64,000 nucleotides of DNA from Bacillota bacterium (GCA_040757085.1 JBFLXJ010000029.1:1-64000), one strand, 5' to 3'; positions 1 to 8,892 are shown, numbered from the stretch's first letter. The notes: generated from the letters alone by a model not told the origin. Numbers and translations: made by a program.

Positions 1-9
1 CTGGCGGGG

Positions 10-1104
10 ATGAGCAGGAAGATGCGGGAGAGGCTCACCACGCCGCGGGCAGTGCTGGCCGTGGACCGCTACCTGCGGGGGGACGACCCGGCCACCATCC
101 GGCGGGAGCTGGCGGTGTCGCGGCACCTGTTCAGCAAGTGGTACCTGGGGTTCCAGTACGCGGTGGCCCTTTCTGACCGGCCCGCAGACGAGATCGCGGA
201 AGCAATTGGCGAGCCCCCCGAGGTGGTGGCCGGCTGGCTGGGACTCTGGGCCCGCTACCGGGACAGCAAAGACGGTGCCCGGGAGAGGGTGCCCCAAAAG
301 GGCGTGCTGCCGCCGCCCAAAGCACGCCCGGGGCAGGAGCGGGAAGCCTTCTTAGCCCTGCTGCGGCAGCGGCACGGCTACACCCCCGCCTCCTCGGAGC
401 GGTTCTGCCAGGAGGTGAGCGACCTCGCCTACCGCATCTCCCGCCGGCACCGGGCCTCGGGCCAGGTGGTGTACTTCGGGGTGTCGAGTGCGGAGCCCCC
501 GGGGAAGAGCCTGCGCGACTGCACCCTGCGGGAGGTCATCCTGGACTACGTCACCCCGGAAGATTGGGCCCTGGTGAACCGGGAGAGTCCCCAGGCGCTC
601 AAGTGGGCGCGCCTGGAGCGTCTTGCCACCTCCGCCTACGCCCAATGCGTGGCCCTGTCGCTGGCCGACCTCGGCTTTTTGCTGGGGCTGTCCACCGACG
701 CGGTGGCCGACTGCATGAAGGAGCACCCCAAGGTGGTGCTGCCCATCCGGGGCCGGGTGGCCGACATGGGCCCCACGCTGTCGCACGCGGAGAAGATCAT
801 CCGGCTCTACATGGACGGGTACACGGAGACGGACATCGTGCGCCGCACGGGGCACAGCTACGAGAGCATCGAGCGGTACCTGATCGACTTTGCCCGCGTG
901 ACCTACTGCCTGGACCTGGGCATGCCCGTGCCCGCGGTGAGGATGGCCGTGGGCAGGTCGCGCAGGCTGGTGGAAAAGTACGCGGCCCTCTACCGGGAGT
1001 TCACGGCCACGGACGACTACATCTTCCGCATGGCCAGGATCCGCCGGATGGCCGAGGCCCACCCCCCGGAGAAAAAAGGGGCGCAAAGGGAGGAGATACA
1101 GTGA
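10..1104 (+). CDS. DUF1670-family HTH protein, first of a pair
   Basis: Function unknown. The C-terminal half (from about residue 240) carries the pattern I associate with the DUF1670 family: a P-x-R-G turn, then DMGPTLSHAEKIIRLYMDGY, then a helix-turn-helix-like stretch (TDIVRRTGHSYESIERYL) and a last helical segment. The N-terminus (residues 10-75) has two more short HTH-like segments, one ending in FSKWYLGF, the other around ADEIAEAIGEPPEVV. No signal peptide or membrane helix is seen. It overlaps the next gene by 4 bp (GTGA), so the two are translationally coupled. The frame is open to the left edge of the window, so the true start may lie outside it; ATG at 10 and ATG at 22 are both possible. 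A DNA- or RNA-binding role is inference from the HTH segments only. Confidence 0.75.
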   Translation: MSRKMRERLTTPRAVLAVDRYLRGDDPATIRRELAVSRHLFSKWYLGFQYAVALSDRPADEIAEAIGEPPEVVAGWLGLWARYRDSKDGARERVPQKGVLPPPKARPGQEREAFLALLRQRHGYTPASSERFCQEVSDLAYRISRRHRASGQVVYFGVSSAEPPGKSLRDCTLREVILDYVTPEDWALVNRESPQALKWARLERLATSAYAQCVALSLADLGFLLGLSTDAVADCMKEHPKVVLPIRGRVADMGPTLSHAEKIIRLYMDGYTETDIVRRTGHSYESIERYLIDFARVTYCLDLGMPVPAVRMAVGRSRRLVEKYAALYREFTATDDYIFRMARIRRMAEAHPPEKKGAQREEIQ

Positions 1105-2363
1105 CCCGAGAGCGGAAGGGGAGCGAAAGGTACGCGACCCTTCCCGCAAGGGACCTTCTGCCAGTCCAGGTGTCCCACCTCAGGGCGCGGTTCGAACTGG
1201 CGCCCCAGTCATACCTCGCGGAAGCCGTGGCCCGGATGACCAACGAGGCCATGGAGGCCTGGGAGAAGCAGCACGGGATCGAGCGGGTCAGGCCGGGCGA
1301 GATGCTCGTCACCTACCAGGGCAAGAACGTGAGGCTGCCCCTGCTTGATCCCGGGACCATCTCCCGCCTCGGGGAGCTCAGGGTGGAGGCGGTGAAGCGC
1401 CAGATCGAGCACCTGGAACTCGAGCGGCTGCAGGTGGAAAACCCCGCCGCCACCGTGCAGGACGTGTGGCAACTCCTGGACCAGGGCGAACTGGCCCGGC
1501 AGCGGGGAGCCAAGGGCCAGGGCTTCCTCCCCGAGGAACCCATCTCCGCCGACCAGTTGCCCCAGGTGCCCAGGAGGCCCGAGGCCGCCGACCCGCCCAG
1601 GGAGGTCCTCACCCTCCTGGTCAGCAAGCTCGAGTCGGACTACGGGTGCAAGCCCGCCCAGGCCGAGGGGCTGGTCAGGACGGCGGCCGAGATCCGGGCC
1701 TGGTGCTGCCCGGAGGTATCGGAGCTACAGCCCGGGCAGGTGGTGTGGCTGGCCCACGGTACCCACCGCAGCCGCCGCACCGACCCACGCCTGTTCGTCC
1801 CCGTGGTGCTCACGCTCCTGACCCCCGAGGAGATGGAGCGCCCGCCGTCGAGCAGGGCGGAACTGAAGCGGCTCAAGATGAGGCAGCTCGAGCGCATCAC
1901 GGCCGAGGCGTGGCGGCAGGACGGGGTGCTCACCACCGTGGACCTGGAGTGGATCCTGCACATCAGCCCGGGGCTCATCCGCGAACTCCTGGAGGCGTAC
2001 CAGGAGCGGTTCGGGGTGCTGCTGCCCACGGCCGGCACGGTGCTGGACATGGGCAGAACGCTGACGCACAAGACGATCGTGGTGGAGCTGGCCCTGCAGG
2101 GTCTTTCCACCACCGAGATTGCCCGCAGGATCTACCACGCGCCCTCTTCAGTGGACGCCTACCTGCGCCTGTTCGACCGGGTGCTGATGCTGGTGTACTA
2201 CCGCGTCCCCGAAAAGGCCATGCACCGCATCACCGGCACCAGCCCCGCTCTCGTGAAGGAGCACCTGGAACTGGCGAAGAAACACTTCCCCGACCCGGAC
2301 GCCATCAAGAACTACCTGGTCAGCCGCGGCGTCAAGGTCGAGGAGCTTGCTTTGGGAGTTTAG
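1101..2363 (+). CDS. DUF1670-family protein, second of a pair
   Basis: A 420-residue protein beginning at GTG 1101, inside the stop of the previous gene, with GGGAGGAGAT as ribosome binding site. Residues about 165-265 form the central DUF1670 region (YGCKPAQAEGLVRTAAEIR, LQPGQVVWLA, VPVVLTLLTPEEME). Residues 265-420 repeat the plan of the partner gene: a predicted HTH, P-x-x-G turn, DMGRTLTHKTIVVELALQG, STTEIARRIYHAPSSVDAYL, then a final helical segment. The two products are therefore paralogous over their last 120-130 residues. The N-terminal 100 residues are charged and helical. Family function is unknown; regulation of a genetic element is possible but unproven. The reading frame of a decayed aminotransferase begins within 10 bp of the stop codon. 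Confidence 0.78.
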   Translation: MTRERKGSERYATLPARDLLPVQVSHLRARFELAPQSYLAEAVARMTNEAMEAWEKQHGIERVRPGEMLVTYQGKNVRLPLLDPGTISRLGELRVEAVKRQIEHLELERLQVENPAATVQDVWQLLDQGELARQRGAKGQGFLPEEPISADQLPQVPRRPEAADPPREVLTLLVSKLESDYGCKPAQAEGLVRTAAEIRAWCCPEVSELQPGQVVWLAHGTHRSRRTDPRLFVPVVLTLLTPEEMERPPSSRAELKRLKMRQLERITAEAWRQDGVLTTVDLEWILHISPGLIRELLEAYQERFGVLLPTAGTVLDMGRTLTHKTIVVELALQGLSTTEIARRIYHAPSSVDAYLRLFDRVLMLVYYRVPEKAMHRITGTSPALVKEHLELAKKHFPDPDAIKNYLVSRGVKVEELALGV

Positions 2364-2370
2364 CTGTAAT

Positions 2371-2630
2371 CCCCTGATTGGCGATGTGCGGGCGCTGGGG
2401 CCCATGGTGGCGGTGGAACTGGTGAAGGACCGGCAGACCAAGGAGCCTGCCACGGCGGAGGCGGCTGCGATCATCCAGTATGCGTACGAACACGGGTTGA
2501 TCCTGCTCAAGGCGGGCCGGTACGGGAACGTGCTGCGCTTTTTGCCGCCGCTGGTGATCAGCGACGAGCAGCTTGAGGAAGGGCTATCCGTGCTGCGTGA
2601 CGCGGTGGCTTCCGTGGTGAGCAGGCGGAA
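2371..2630 (+). pseudogene. 4-aminobutyrate aminotransferase C-terminal remnant
   Basis: An open stretch of roughly 85 codons encodes IGDVRALGPMVAVELVKDRQ, then TKEPATAEA, HGLILLKAGRYGNVLRFLPP and ISDEQLEEGLSVL. This matches the conserved C-terminal end of GabT-type class III aminotransferases. The PLP-binding lysine domain and the first three quarters of the enzyme (about 430 residues normally) are absent. The remnant starts directly after the stop of the DUF1670 gene, which suggests that the DUF1670 pair arrived by a recombination event that removed the 5' part of this gene. No ribosome binding site or start fits a functional product. Confidence 0.75.
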
Positions 2631-2674
2631 GGGTGTTCCAGGGGAATTTTGCCCTGTTGTCCCTGAGCTCGGCT

Positions 2675-2812
2675 GAAGCGGCGAACTTCACCAACGGGGT
2701 GCCTGTGGTGGGCGCAGCTTTAGCATACTTGTTCCTGGGGAAGAAGCTAACGAGTGCCCAGCTGGTGGCGGGGATAGCCGTGGTTGCCGGCGTGTGGCTT
2801 TCTACTGCTGTT
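2675..2812 (+). pseudogene. EamA/DMT-type transporter C-terminal remnant
   Basis: About 46 codons resemble the last two membrane helices of EamA (DMT superfamily) permeases: FTNGVPVVGAALAYLFLGKK, LTSAQLVAGIAVVAGVWLST. In intact family members the corresponding text follows a phrase such as FxNLxPV. The other eight helices are missing and the frame is in a different phase from the aminotransferase remnant just before it. With that remnant it forms a small gene graveyard between the DUF1670 pair and the nucleoside cassette. The identification rests on a short but characteristic pattern. Confidence 0.6.
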
Positions 2813-2851
2813 CCGCGGTGTGGGCGGAGATTTGGCCTGCCGGGAGCCCAG

Positions 2852-2875
2852 GGGTCCCGGAACAGGGTAGCAATG
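2852..2875 (+). repeat. 24-bp direct repeat, left copy
   Basis: This 24-bp segment, beginning GGGTCCCGGAACAGGGTAGC, is repeated in the same orientation at 13328-13351 with 22 of 24 bases identical (differences at repeat positions 11 and 23). Weaker similarity seems to continue upstream (TGCCGG 10-15 bases before each copy). The two copies bracket the whole minus-strand nucleoside cassette. I see no integrase or transposase to which they could belong. Confidence 0.5.
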
Positions 2876-2936
2876 TAGGAGGCCCCTGGCGCAGGCGATG
2901 CGGGCAGTTTCCAGTCCTGGCATGGCTCCGCCCGCG

Positions 2937-4337
2937 TCAGTCGTAACGCGCCAAAGCTCTCCTGACCAAGTCGACGTTCCAGCGCGCAAGGTGCGCGATG
3001 CTCAGTTCTTCCATTCCCCGCACGTAAGTCTGCAGCCGGTCTCCGATGGGTTTCGTCCAATGCTCGCCGAGGGCGCTCGGGCCGAGCGCTACGCCCAGCA
3101 CCGTCGCAACCTGGGCTGCGTTGCAGTCCACGTCCTGGCCAGCCAGGGCCACAATGCGCATGGTCTCGTCGAAGTCCCCGTTGCCGAACCAGAGGGCCAC
3201 CACCTCAGCTGCCGCGTTCGGGTAGGCGTGGACCCAGTTGTACCGCTCCAGACGCTTCTCGCATTTCCTCCAGGCCGCCAGCCAGTCGCTTGCTTCCCTG
3301 CAGACCCCGAGAGCCTCCCGTACGACGGAATGGTATTCGCTCTCGGGGGGCAGCAGGTCGATGGCGTTCTGTACGATGCCCCGGATGTCCCCGCGTACGA
3401 AGGCCAGGGAGGTCATGACGGCGTTGAAGACCTCGCCCAGCACCCCGTTGCCCTCGTGGGAGATCACCCCGTCGATCCAGGCCAGCCGAGCGGCCTGCCG
3501 GGGATCCCCGGGCGCCACCAGCCCGCACACGGTGCCCCTCATCTGTGCCCCGATCCATTCGGAGAACGGGTTAGACCGGCGCCCGCTTTCCGGAGGATAT
3601 ACCCCCAGCTTCAGATTCCTGAGGGCGATGTCTTCGGCGGACCAACCGAAGGGGATCAGTGCCACCCATTCCTCGGCGATGTCTTGCGACGTCACGTGGT
3701 AGCCCCGGTACTCGAAAGCCTTGAGGAAGGCCAGTTCGTAGGTGATGTCATCGTTGAAGGTGTTGGGTTTGCGCACGTAGCCTCTGATATCGCCGAACAC
3801 CTCCATGAGTCGGTCGGTGGTGTAGCCCTCCAGGGCGGTCCCGAGGGCGCCTCCGCACACCTGCGCCAACCAGCCGGCATAAACCCTTTCTGTGAACTGG
3901 GGTGTATGGGGCGAGACCGGGACGGGGTCAGGGAACCGAACGGCGGCGATGTGTTCCTCCCACGATGTCGGCGTGTGGAACTTCCAGTACGGGGAGCCTT
4001 CGTCCCTGGGCGCCTCCTGGAGGGTCTTCAAAATCAAGGAGGTCAACCGGTGAAGGGTTGCGAGGTCTCCCGTTTCCAGGGCCTTCAGGCCGTCTGCAAA
4101 CAGCGCCTCGGCCTCTTCCACACGGCGGCCGCGGTTTTCCATGGATTGAATCGCCCCGGCCACCAGGCACTCGGGCGCCCCCGACCCGGGGACCTCGCTG
4201 CGCCAGTAAATCCTGATGCGCTCGTCCTCTGCGTCTCTCACCCTGAAAATGGAATCCCAGGTCTGTTCCTCTTCCGTGAGGATCCTGGGGACAGCTTGCC
4301 TGCGTTGCTCGAGTTCCCACTGCCACGCCTTGATCAT
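2937..4337 (-). CDS. ADP-ribosylglycohydrolase family protein
   Basis: A 466-residue cytoplasmic protein of the ADP-ribosylglycohydrolase (DraG/ADPRH) fold. The family domain begins near residue 150 (RVYAGWLAQVCGGALGTALE), with the first metal-binding motif FNDDITYE around residues 194-200 and the second motif GQDVDCNAAQVATVLG near residue 410. In typical members the second motif reads G-G/A-D-x-D-T/S; here Cys replaces the Thr/Ser. The first 150 residues are an extra helical region. I prefer ATG 4337, preceded by CAGGGGGGCT at good spacing, over the GTG/ATG further upstream. It is the last gene of the nucleoside cassette. A role in cleaving an N-glycosidic bond of a ribosylated compound fits both family and context, but the substrate is unknown. 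Confidence 0.82.
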   Translation of the reverse strand: MIKAWQWELEQRRQAVPRILTEEEQTWDSIFRVRDAEDERIRIYWRSEVPGSGAPECLVAGAIQSMENRGRRVEEAEALFADGLKALETGDLATLHRLTSLILKTLQEAPRDEGSPYWKFHTPTSWEEHIAAVRFPDPVPVSPHTPQFTERVYAGWLAQVCGGALGTALEGYTTDRLMEVFGDIRGYVRKPNTFNDDITYELAFLKAFEYRGYHVTSQDIAEEWVALIPFGWSAEDIALRNLKLGVYPPESGRRSNPFSEWIGAQMRGTVCGLVAPGDPRQAARLAWIDGVISHEGNGVLGEVFNAVMTSLAFVRGDIRGIVQNAIDLLPPESEYHSVVREALGVCREASDWLAAWRKCEKRLERYNWVHAYPNAAAEVVALWFGNGDFDETMRIVALAGQDVDCNAAQVATVLGVALGPSALGEHWTKPIGDRLQTYVRGMEELSIAHLARWNVDLVRRALARYD

Positions 4338-4399
4338 GGTACGGGCTAGCCCCCCTGGTGCGGCAACATGGCTACTCTGGCGCACGAACCTGCCCGCGG

Positions 4400-5335
4400 T
4401 CAGTCGTATTTCTCCAGGGCCTCGAACAGCATCCTCATGAAGCGCTCGCGGTCAATCTCGAGGGCCACGTCGGCGTTGGGGGGCCTACCGGTCACCCCGT
4501 AAATGTCCACCACCGTGCGCCCGGTGGTAAACTCGCCGTGGCACTCGATGTCCACGCGCAGGTGGCGCGTCGTCAACATGGTGGGATCGATGACGGCCGC
4601 CACGGCCACGGGGTCGTGCAGCGGGCTTCCCCGGAAACCAAACCGCCGGTGGAAGAGGGCGTAGAAATCCAGCAGTTCGGCCACCATGCGGGCCACGCGC
4701 CGGTTCATGGCGTAGAGGGCCTGGACGTCTTCAGGATACACCTGGGCCTTGTGGGTGACGTCCAGGCCGACCATGGTGATGGGTACCCCCGACTCGAAGA
4801 CGATACGGGCGGCCTCGGGATCGACCAGGATATTGAACTCGGCCGCCGGCGTCCAGTTGCCCTCGTATGGGGCCCCGCCCATGAGGGTGATCCTCTCGAT
4901 GTTCTTCTTGATGTCGGGCGCAACGGACAGGGCCAGGGCCACGTTGGTGAGGGGCCCGGTGGGGATGAGGGTCACCGGGGCCGGGCTCCGCCGGAGCGTG
5001 TCCACAATGACGTCCACCGCCGACCGCGGACTGGGCCCGTACGCGGGCTCGGGCAGGATGGGACCGTCCAGGCCGCTTTCCCCGTGGACTTGCGGTGCCA
5101 CGATCAGGGGTCGGCACAGGGGTTTGCCTGCTCCTGCTGCCACCTCCACCTCGATGCCGGCGAAGCTCAGGACGCGCAGGGCGTTGCGCAGAGTCTTGTC
5201 GAGGGTCTGGTTGCCGGCTACCACCGTCACCGCCCTGACGTCGAGGAGGTCGGAAGCGAAGGCCAAAAGGAGGGCTATGGCATCGTCGTGTCCCGGGTCA
5301 CAATCGATGATCACGGGTTTACGCACGGGCATCAT
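4400..5335 (-). CDS. Nucleoside hydrolase (IunH/RihA family), copy 1
   Basis: About 311 residues of the inosine-uridine preferring nucleoside hydrolase family, which cleave the N-glycosidic bond of ribonucleosides to free base and ribose. The Ca2+-binding signature IIDCDPGHDDAIALLLA sits at residues 9-25, with Asp11, Asp13, Asp17 and Asp18. Further family landmarks are PTGPLTNVALAL, TLMGGAPYEGNWTPAAEFN (metal and ribose contact region) and HDPVAVAAVIDP near the C-terminus. The start is one of two tandem ATG codons (5335, 5332) that overlap the stop of the upstream permease gene. Free ribose produced here could be phosphorylated by the ribokinase encoded at the head of the same cassette. It shares the fold with the copy at 10095-11015 but differs enough to suggest a different base preference (inference). 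Confidence 0.93.
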   Translation of the reverse strand: MMPVRKPVIIDCDPGHDDAIALLLAFASDLLDVRAVTVVAGNQTLDKTLRNALRVLSFAGIEVEVAAGAGKPLCRPLIVAPQVHGESGLDGPILPEPAYGPSPRSAVDVIVDTLRRSPAPVTLIPTGPLTNVALALSVAPDIKKNIERITLMGGAPYEGNWTPAAEFNILVDPEAARIVFESGVPITMVGLDVTHKAQVYPEDVQALYAMNRRVARMVAELLDFYALFHRRFGFRGSPLHDPVAVAAVIDPTMLTTRHLRVDIECHGEFTTGRTVVDIYGVTGRPPNADVALEIDRERFMRMLFEALEKYD

Positions 5336-6261
5336 CCTTTCCGGCCCAGGCGGGCCAGGCGCACCATTTGTTGGCGGGCGTAGATGGCCAGGCCGAGGAC
5401 GGTGGCCAAATAGGGCGTCATCTGGACGAACTCCGAAGGGACGCGCAGGGACTGCAGGTAGTTTGAAAAGGCCTCCACAAAGCCAAAGAAGAGGGAGGCC
5501 AGGAAGGCACCGCCGGGGGTGCGACCGCCCAGGGCGGCGGCGGCCAGCCCGATGAACCCCCGCCCCGCGGTCATGTCCCGGGCGAACCAGGATACGTACC
5601 CCATCGAAAGGTGGGCGCCGCCCAGGGCGGCCAAGAGCCCGCTCACACCCAGGGCGATGAACTGGATGCGGCGGACATCGAGCCCCACCGATTCGGCAGC
5701 GTGGGGATTCTCTCCCACCGCCCGCACGCGCAGGCCCAGCGGGGTACGGTACAGGAAGTACCACAGCAGCAGGACGGACAAGAGGGAGGCGTAAACCAGG
5801 ACGTGCTGGTCGGAAAAGATGGGTCCGAGGACGGGTACGTGGTGCAGGAGCGGTAGCTTCACCTGAGGCAGTACCTTGCTGGCCAGCGAGCTGGAAACAC
5901 CCTTGTCGTGGGCGACCACGTAGAGCAAAAAGACGGTACCGCCGCTGGCCGCCAGGTTGAGGGCGATCCCGGCCAGGATGATGTCCGTCTTCAGCTTGAG
6001 GGAGAAGTATCCCAGGATCAGGGCCATGAGGATGCCGGAGGCGATGGCCGCCAGCAGGCCCAGCCAGGCGTTTTGGGTAAGGGCACTGACCACCACGCCC
6101 GTGAAAGCGGCGGTGAGCATGATCCCTTCCAGGGCGATGTTGATGACTCCGGCCAGGTCGGACACCACGGCTCCCAGGGCGGCGAACAGTACCGGGGTGG
6201 TGACGCGCAGGATGGAGTAGGCAAACCCCGCGGTCAGGATAGACTCAAGCAGCGTCTGCAT
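5332..6261 (-). CDS. ABC transporter permease, nucleoside type (YufQ/NupQ-like)
   Basis: A 309-residue integral membrane protein of the BPD_transp_2 permease family (RbsC/LivH group), with eight or so hydrophobic segments and the family signature GENPHAAESVGLDV around residue 190 and GRGFIGLAAAALGG near residue 240. It is the equivalent of the second permease of Bmp-type nucleoside ABC importers (B. subtilis NupQ/YufQ). The start overlaps the end of the preceding permease gene by 17 bp, and its stop overlaps the start of the nucleoside hydrolase, so the genes are translationally linked. The transporter would import purine or pyrimidine nucleosides. Confidence 0.92.
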   Translation of the reverse strand: MQTLLESILTAGFAYSILRVTTPVLFAALGAVVSDLAGVINIALEGIMLTAAFTGVVVSALTQNAWLGLLAAIASGILMALILGYFSLKLKTDIILAGIALNLAASGGTVFLLYVVAHDKGVSSSLASKVLPQVKLPLLHHVPVLGPIFSDQHVLVYASLLSVLLLWYFLYRTPLGLRVRAVGENPHAAESVGLDVRRIQFIALGVSGLLAALGGAHLSMGYVSWFARDMTAGRGFIGLAAAALGGRTPGGAFLASLFFGFVEAFSNYLQSLRVPSEFVQMTPYLATVLGLAIYARQQMVRLARLGRKG

Positions 6262-7303
6262 GCTCTCTTGCCTCCCTCACCACCATCCGGTGCCTGTAAG
6301 TGGCCAGGAACGCCTGCGCGGTGATGAGCAGGATCAGGATGGACTGGATCACGGTGACCATTTCGCTGGTCACGTCGGTCATGCGTGCCATGATGTCGGC
6401 CCCAGTGCGGAGGTATGCTAAGAAGAGGGCAGCCGCGGGAACCAGGAGCGGGTTGTTCCGGGCCAGGATGGCGACGATGATACCGTCAAAGCCGTAACCC
6501 GGCATGGCCTGCCACTGGAAGCGGCGGTAGATGCCCAGCATCTCGCAGGCCCCGGCCAGCCCGGCGACGGCACCGCTGATGGCCTGGGAGTAGATGAGGA
6601 CGGAGGCTGTGTTGATCCCCGAGTAGTGGGCGAATTGCAGGTTGAGCCCGGTCATCCGCAGGGCATATCCCCAGCGGGTGCGGTAGAGGAAGCAATGTGA
6701 GAACACGACGGCGAGTAAGGCCACCAGGATGCCCCAGTGAATGCGGGTGGGTGGTAGGAACTGATGCAGCCAGGAACTGGCTTTGAGCGGCCAGGAAACC
6801 ATGGCTCCGGCCTGAGAGTCCCGGAAGTGATAGTTGATGATGTATATGCCCAGGCGGTAGAAGATGTAGTTCAGCATGAGGGAGGAAACCAGTTCGCTGG
6901 CACCCCACCGGGCTTTGAGGACCCCGGGGATGTAGCCCACCAGCGCGCCGGCGGCTGCGGCAGCCAGGAGGGCGATCAGGGCGTGGATCACGGGGGGCAA
7001 TTCCAGGGCGATGCCCACCACCGTCGCCGCCACTGCTCCGAAAAAGAGTTGGCCCTCGGCACCGATGTTGAACTGACTGGCCTGGAAGGCGATAGACACG
7101 GCCAGTCCGGTAAAGGTCAGGGGAATGGCCATCTCGATGAAATTGCCGAACCGGCGGGCGGACGTGAGGGGCCCGAAAATGAGGGTGCCAAAGGCCTCGG
7201 CAGGTTCCCCGGAGACCAGATAGGTCACCAGGAACCCCAGGGCCAGGGCCAGCACTACTGCCGCGGCAGTCCGGATGGCCTCAAAGAGAAACTCCCGCCT
7301 CAC
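6245..7303 (-). CDS. ABC transporter permease, nucleoside type (YufP/NupP-like)
   Basis: A 352-residue permease of the same BPD_transp_2 family, with a long first hydrophobic segment (VVLALALGFLVTYLVSG) and about nine helices. The central pattern FNIGAEGQLFFGA and the later GYGFDGIIVAILARNNPL are typical of the larger permease in Bmp-type nucleoside importers (B. subtilis NupP/YufP). It begins with GTG at 7303 inside the stop codon of the ATPase gene (4-bp GTGA overlap). With the other permease it forms the heterodimeric membrane channel. Confidence 0.92.
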   Translation of the reverse strand: MRREFLFEAIRTAAAVVLALALGFLVTYLVSGEPAEAFGTLIFGPLTSARRFGNFIEMAIPLTFTGLAVSIAFQASQFNIGAEGQLFFGAVAATVVGIALELPPVIHALIALLAAAAAGALVGYIPGVLKARWGASELVSSLMLNYIFYRLGIYIINYHFRDSQAGAMVSWPLKASSWLHQFLPPTRIHWGILVALLAVVFSHCFLYRTRWGYALRMTGLNLQFAHYSGINTASVLIYSQAISGAVAGLAGACEMLGIYRRFQWQAMPGYGFDGIIVAILARNNPLLVPAAALFLAYLRTGADIMARMTDVTSEMVTVIQSILILLITAQAFLATYRHRMVVREAREHADAA

Positions 7304-8856
7304 TTGGACCTGACCTCCTCGCGGTCGTCGGGGTCCGGTGTTTGCCGCTTGACACCGAGCATGTAAAGCCCCAGTTCTTCTTCCGTTACGTTCCTTGAGT
7401 CGGGGAACAGGGCCACGATCTCGCCACTGTACATGACGGCCAGGCGGTCGCTCAAGCCCATCACCTCGTTGAGATCGGCCGAGACGAGCAGGACCGCCAC
7501 CCCTTTGCGGCAGTAGTCCATGAGTTTGCGGTGAATGAATTCGGTTGCCCCCACGTCGATTCCCCGGGTGGGCTGGTTGGCAATGATCACCCTGGGGTTA
7601 GAGGAAAGTTCCCGGGCAACGACTACTTTCTGGATATTTCCTCCCGAGAGCATCCTCACCGGGGTCCGGGTCGAGCGGGTCCGGATATCGAACTCCCTGA
7701 TCAGGGCCCGGGCAGTTTCCGTCACCGCCCTGGGATCCATGAGGAGGCCCCGGTTGTAAGCTGGCGTGAAGAACCGATCGGAGATGAGGTTTTCTTCGAT
7801 GCTGCCGCGTTCGGCCACCCCGTGGACCATGCGGTCCTCGGGGATGTGGGAGACCCCGCGGGCCCTGATCTCCCGCGGCGTGGCGTCGGTCACATCCACC
7901 CCATCCACCAACACCTTTCCCGCCGACGCTCTGCGCAGACCGGTGAGGATTTCGACCAGCTCGCGCTGGCCGTTGCCCTCCACCCCGGCGATACCCAGGA
8001 TTTCGCCGGAGTACAGCACCAGGTCGATCCCCTTGAGCACTTCCTTGCCCGTCTCCGCCACATACCGCAGTCCCCTTATTTCCAGTACCGGCTCCCCGGG
8101 CTGGGTGGGCAGCTTGTCGATGCGCAATGCGACGTCACGGCCTACCATTAGACGCGAGATGTCGGGCTCCGTGGCCGAAGCAGTCTCCAGCACTCCCACC
8201 ACCCGGCCGCCGCGCATCACGGTGACACGGTCGGAGATGGCCTTGACCTCGCGTAGCTTGTGGGAGATAAAAATGATGGTATGGCCGCGCTCTTTCAGGT
8301 TGACGAGGGCCGCGAAGAGTTCTTCTGTTTCCTGGGGGGTGAGCACGGCGGTAGGCTCGTCCAGGACCAGGAGCTCGGCACCCCGCATGAGGGCCTTGAG
8401 GATCTCCACCTTCTGTCGCATGCCCACCGGGATGTCCCGCACCCTGGCGGACGGGTCTACCGGGAGGTTGTAGTTCCTGGCCAGCTCGGCGGTCAATTCG
8501 ACGGCCCGCGCGCTGTCGTAAAAGATGCCCCGCCGCGGCTCCAGGCCCAGGACCATATTGTCGGCGACGGTCAGCGAGGGCACCAGCATGAAGTGCTGGT
8601 GCACCATGCCGATACCGTGGGAAATGGCCATGTGCGGCGAGGTGATCTGGACGGGGCGGCCTTTGTACAAGATGGTGCCCCCGTCGGGTCGCTCGAGCCC
8701 GAACAGGATCTTCATCAAGGTGGTCTTGCCGGCGCCGTTTTCGCCCACCAGGGCGTGGATCTCGCCGGGCCGCACGGAGAAGTTGACCCCCCGGTTGGCG
8801 ACCACGCCGTTGGGATACACCTTGGTGATGTTCCTCATTTCCAGCAGGATGTCCAT
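7300..8856 (-). CDS. ABC transporter ATP-binding protein, two ABC domains (NupO-like)
   Basis: A 518-residue protein containing two fused ABC domains, as in sugar and nucleoside importers of the RbsA/NupO type. The N-terminal domain has Walker A GENGAGKTT (near residue 38), a degenerate signature region and Walker B LLVLDEPTAVLT. The C-terminal domain has an altered Walker A region (GVEGNGQRELVE), signature LSGGNIQKV and the characteristic IANQPTRGIDVGA in place of a normal Walker B. The ATG is preceded by GGGAGGGTCTCG. A perfect 12-bp hairpin lies between this gene and the upstream lipoprotein gene. It powers the two downstream permeases. Confidence 0.95.
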   Translation of the reverse strand: MDILLEMRNITKVYPNGVVANRGVNFSVRPGEIHALVGENGAGKTTLMKILFGLERPDGGTILYKGRPVQITSPHMAISHGIGMVHQHFMLVPSLTVADNMVLGLEPRRGIFYDSARAVELTAELARNYNLPVDPSARVRDIPVGMRQKVEILKALMRGAELLVLDEPTAVLTPQETEELFAALVNLKERGHTIIFISHKLREVKAISDRVTVMRGGRVVGVLETASATEPDISRLMVGRDVALRIDKLPTQPGEPVLEIRGLRYVAETGKEVLKGIDLVLYSGEILGIAGVEGNGQRELVEILTGLRRASAGKVLVDGVDVTDATPREIRARGVSHIPEDRMVHGVAERGSIEENLISDRFFTPAYNRGLLMDPRAVTETARALIREFDIRTRSTRTPVRMLSGGNIQKVVVARELSSNPRVIIANQPTRGIDVGATEFIHRKLMDYCRKGVAVLLVSADLNEVMGLSDRLAVMYSGEIVALFPDSRNVTEEELGLYMLGVKRQTPDPDDREEVRSK

Positions 8857-8892
8857 CGAGACCCTCCCGGCGCTCCCGCCTCAGGGGGAGCA

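Noticed and set aside
2898-4349. A 483-codon plus-strand open frame opposite the ADP-ribosylglycohydrolase gene
   Set aside because: The minus-strand product carries clear family motifs; the plus-strand text does not resemble any protein family and has no ribosome binding site.
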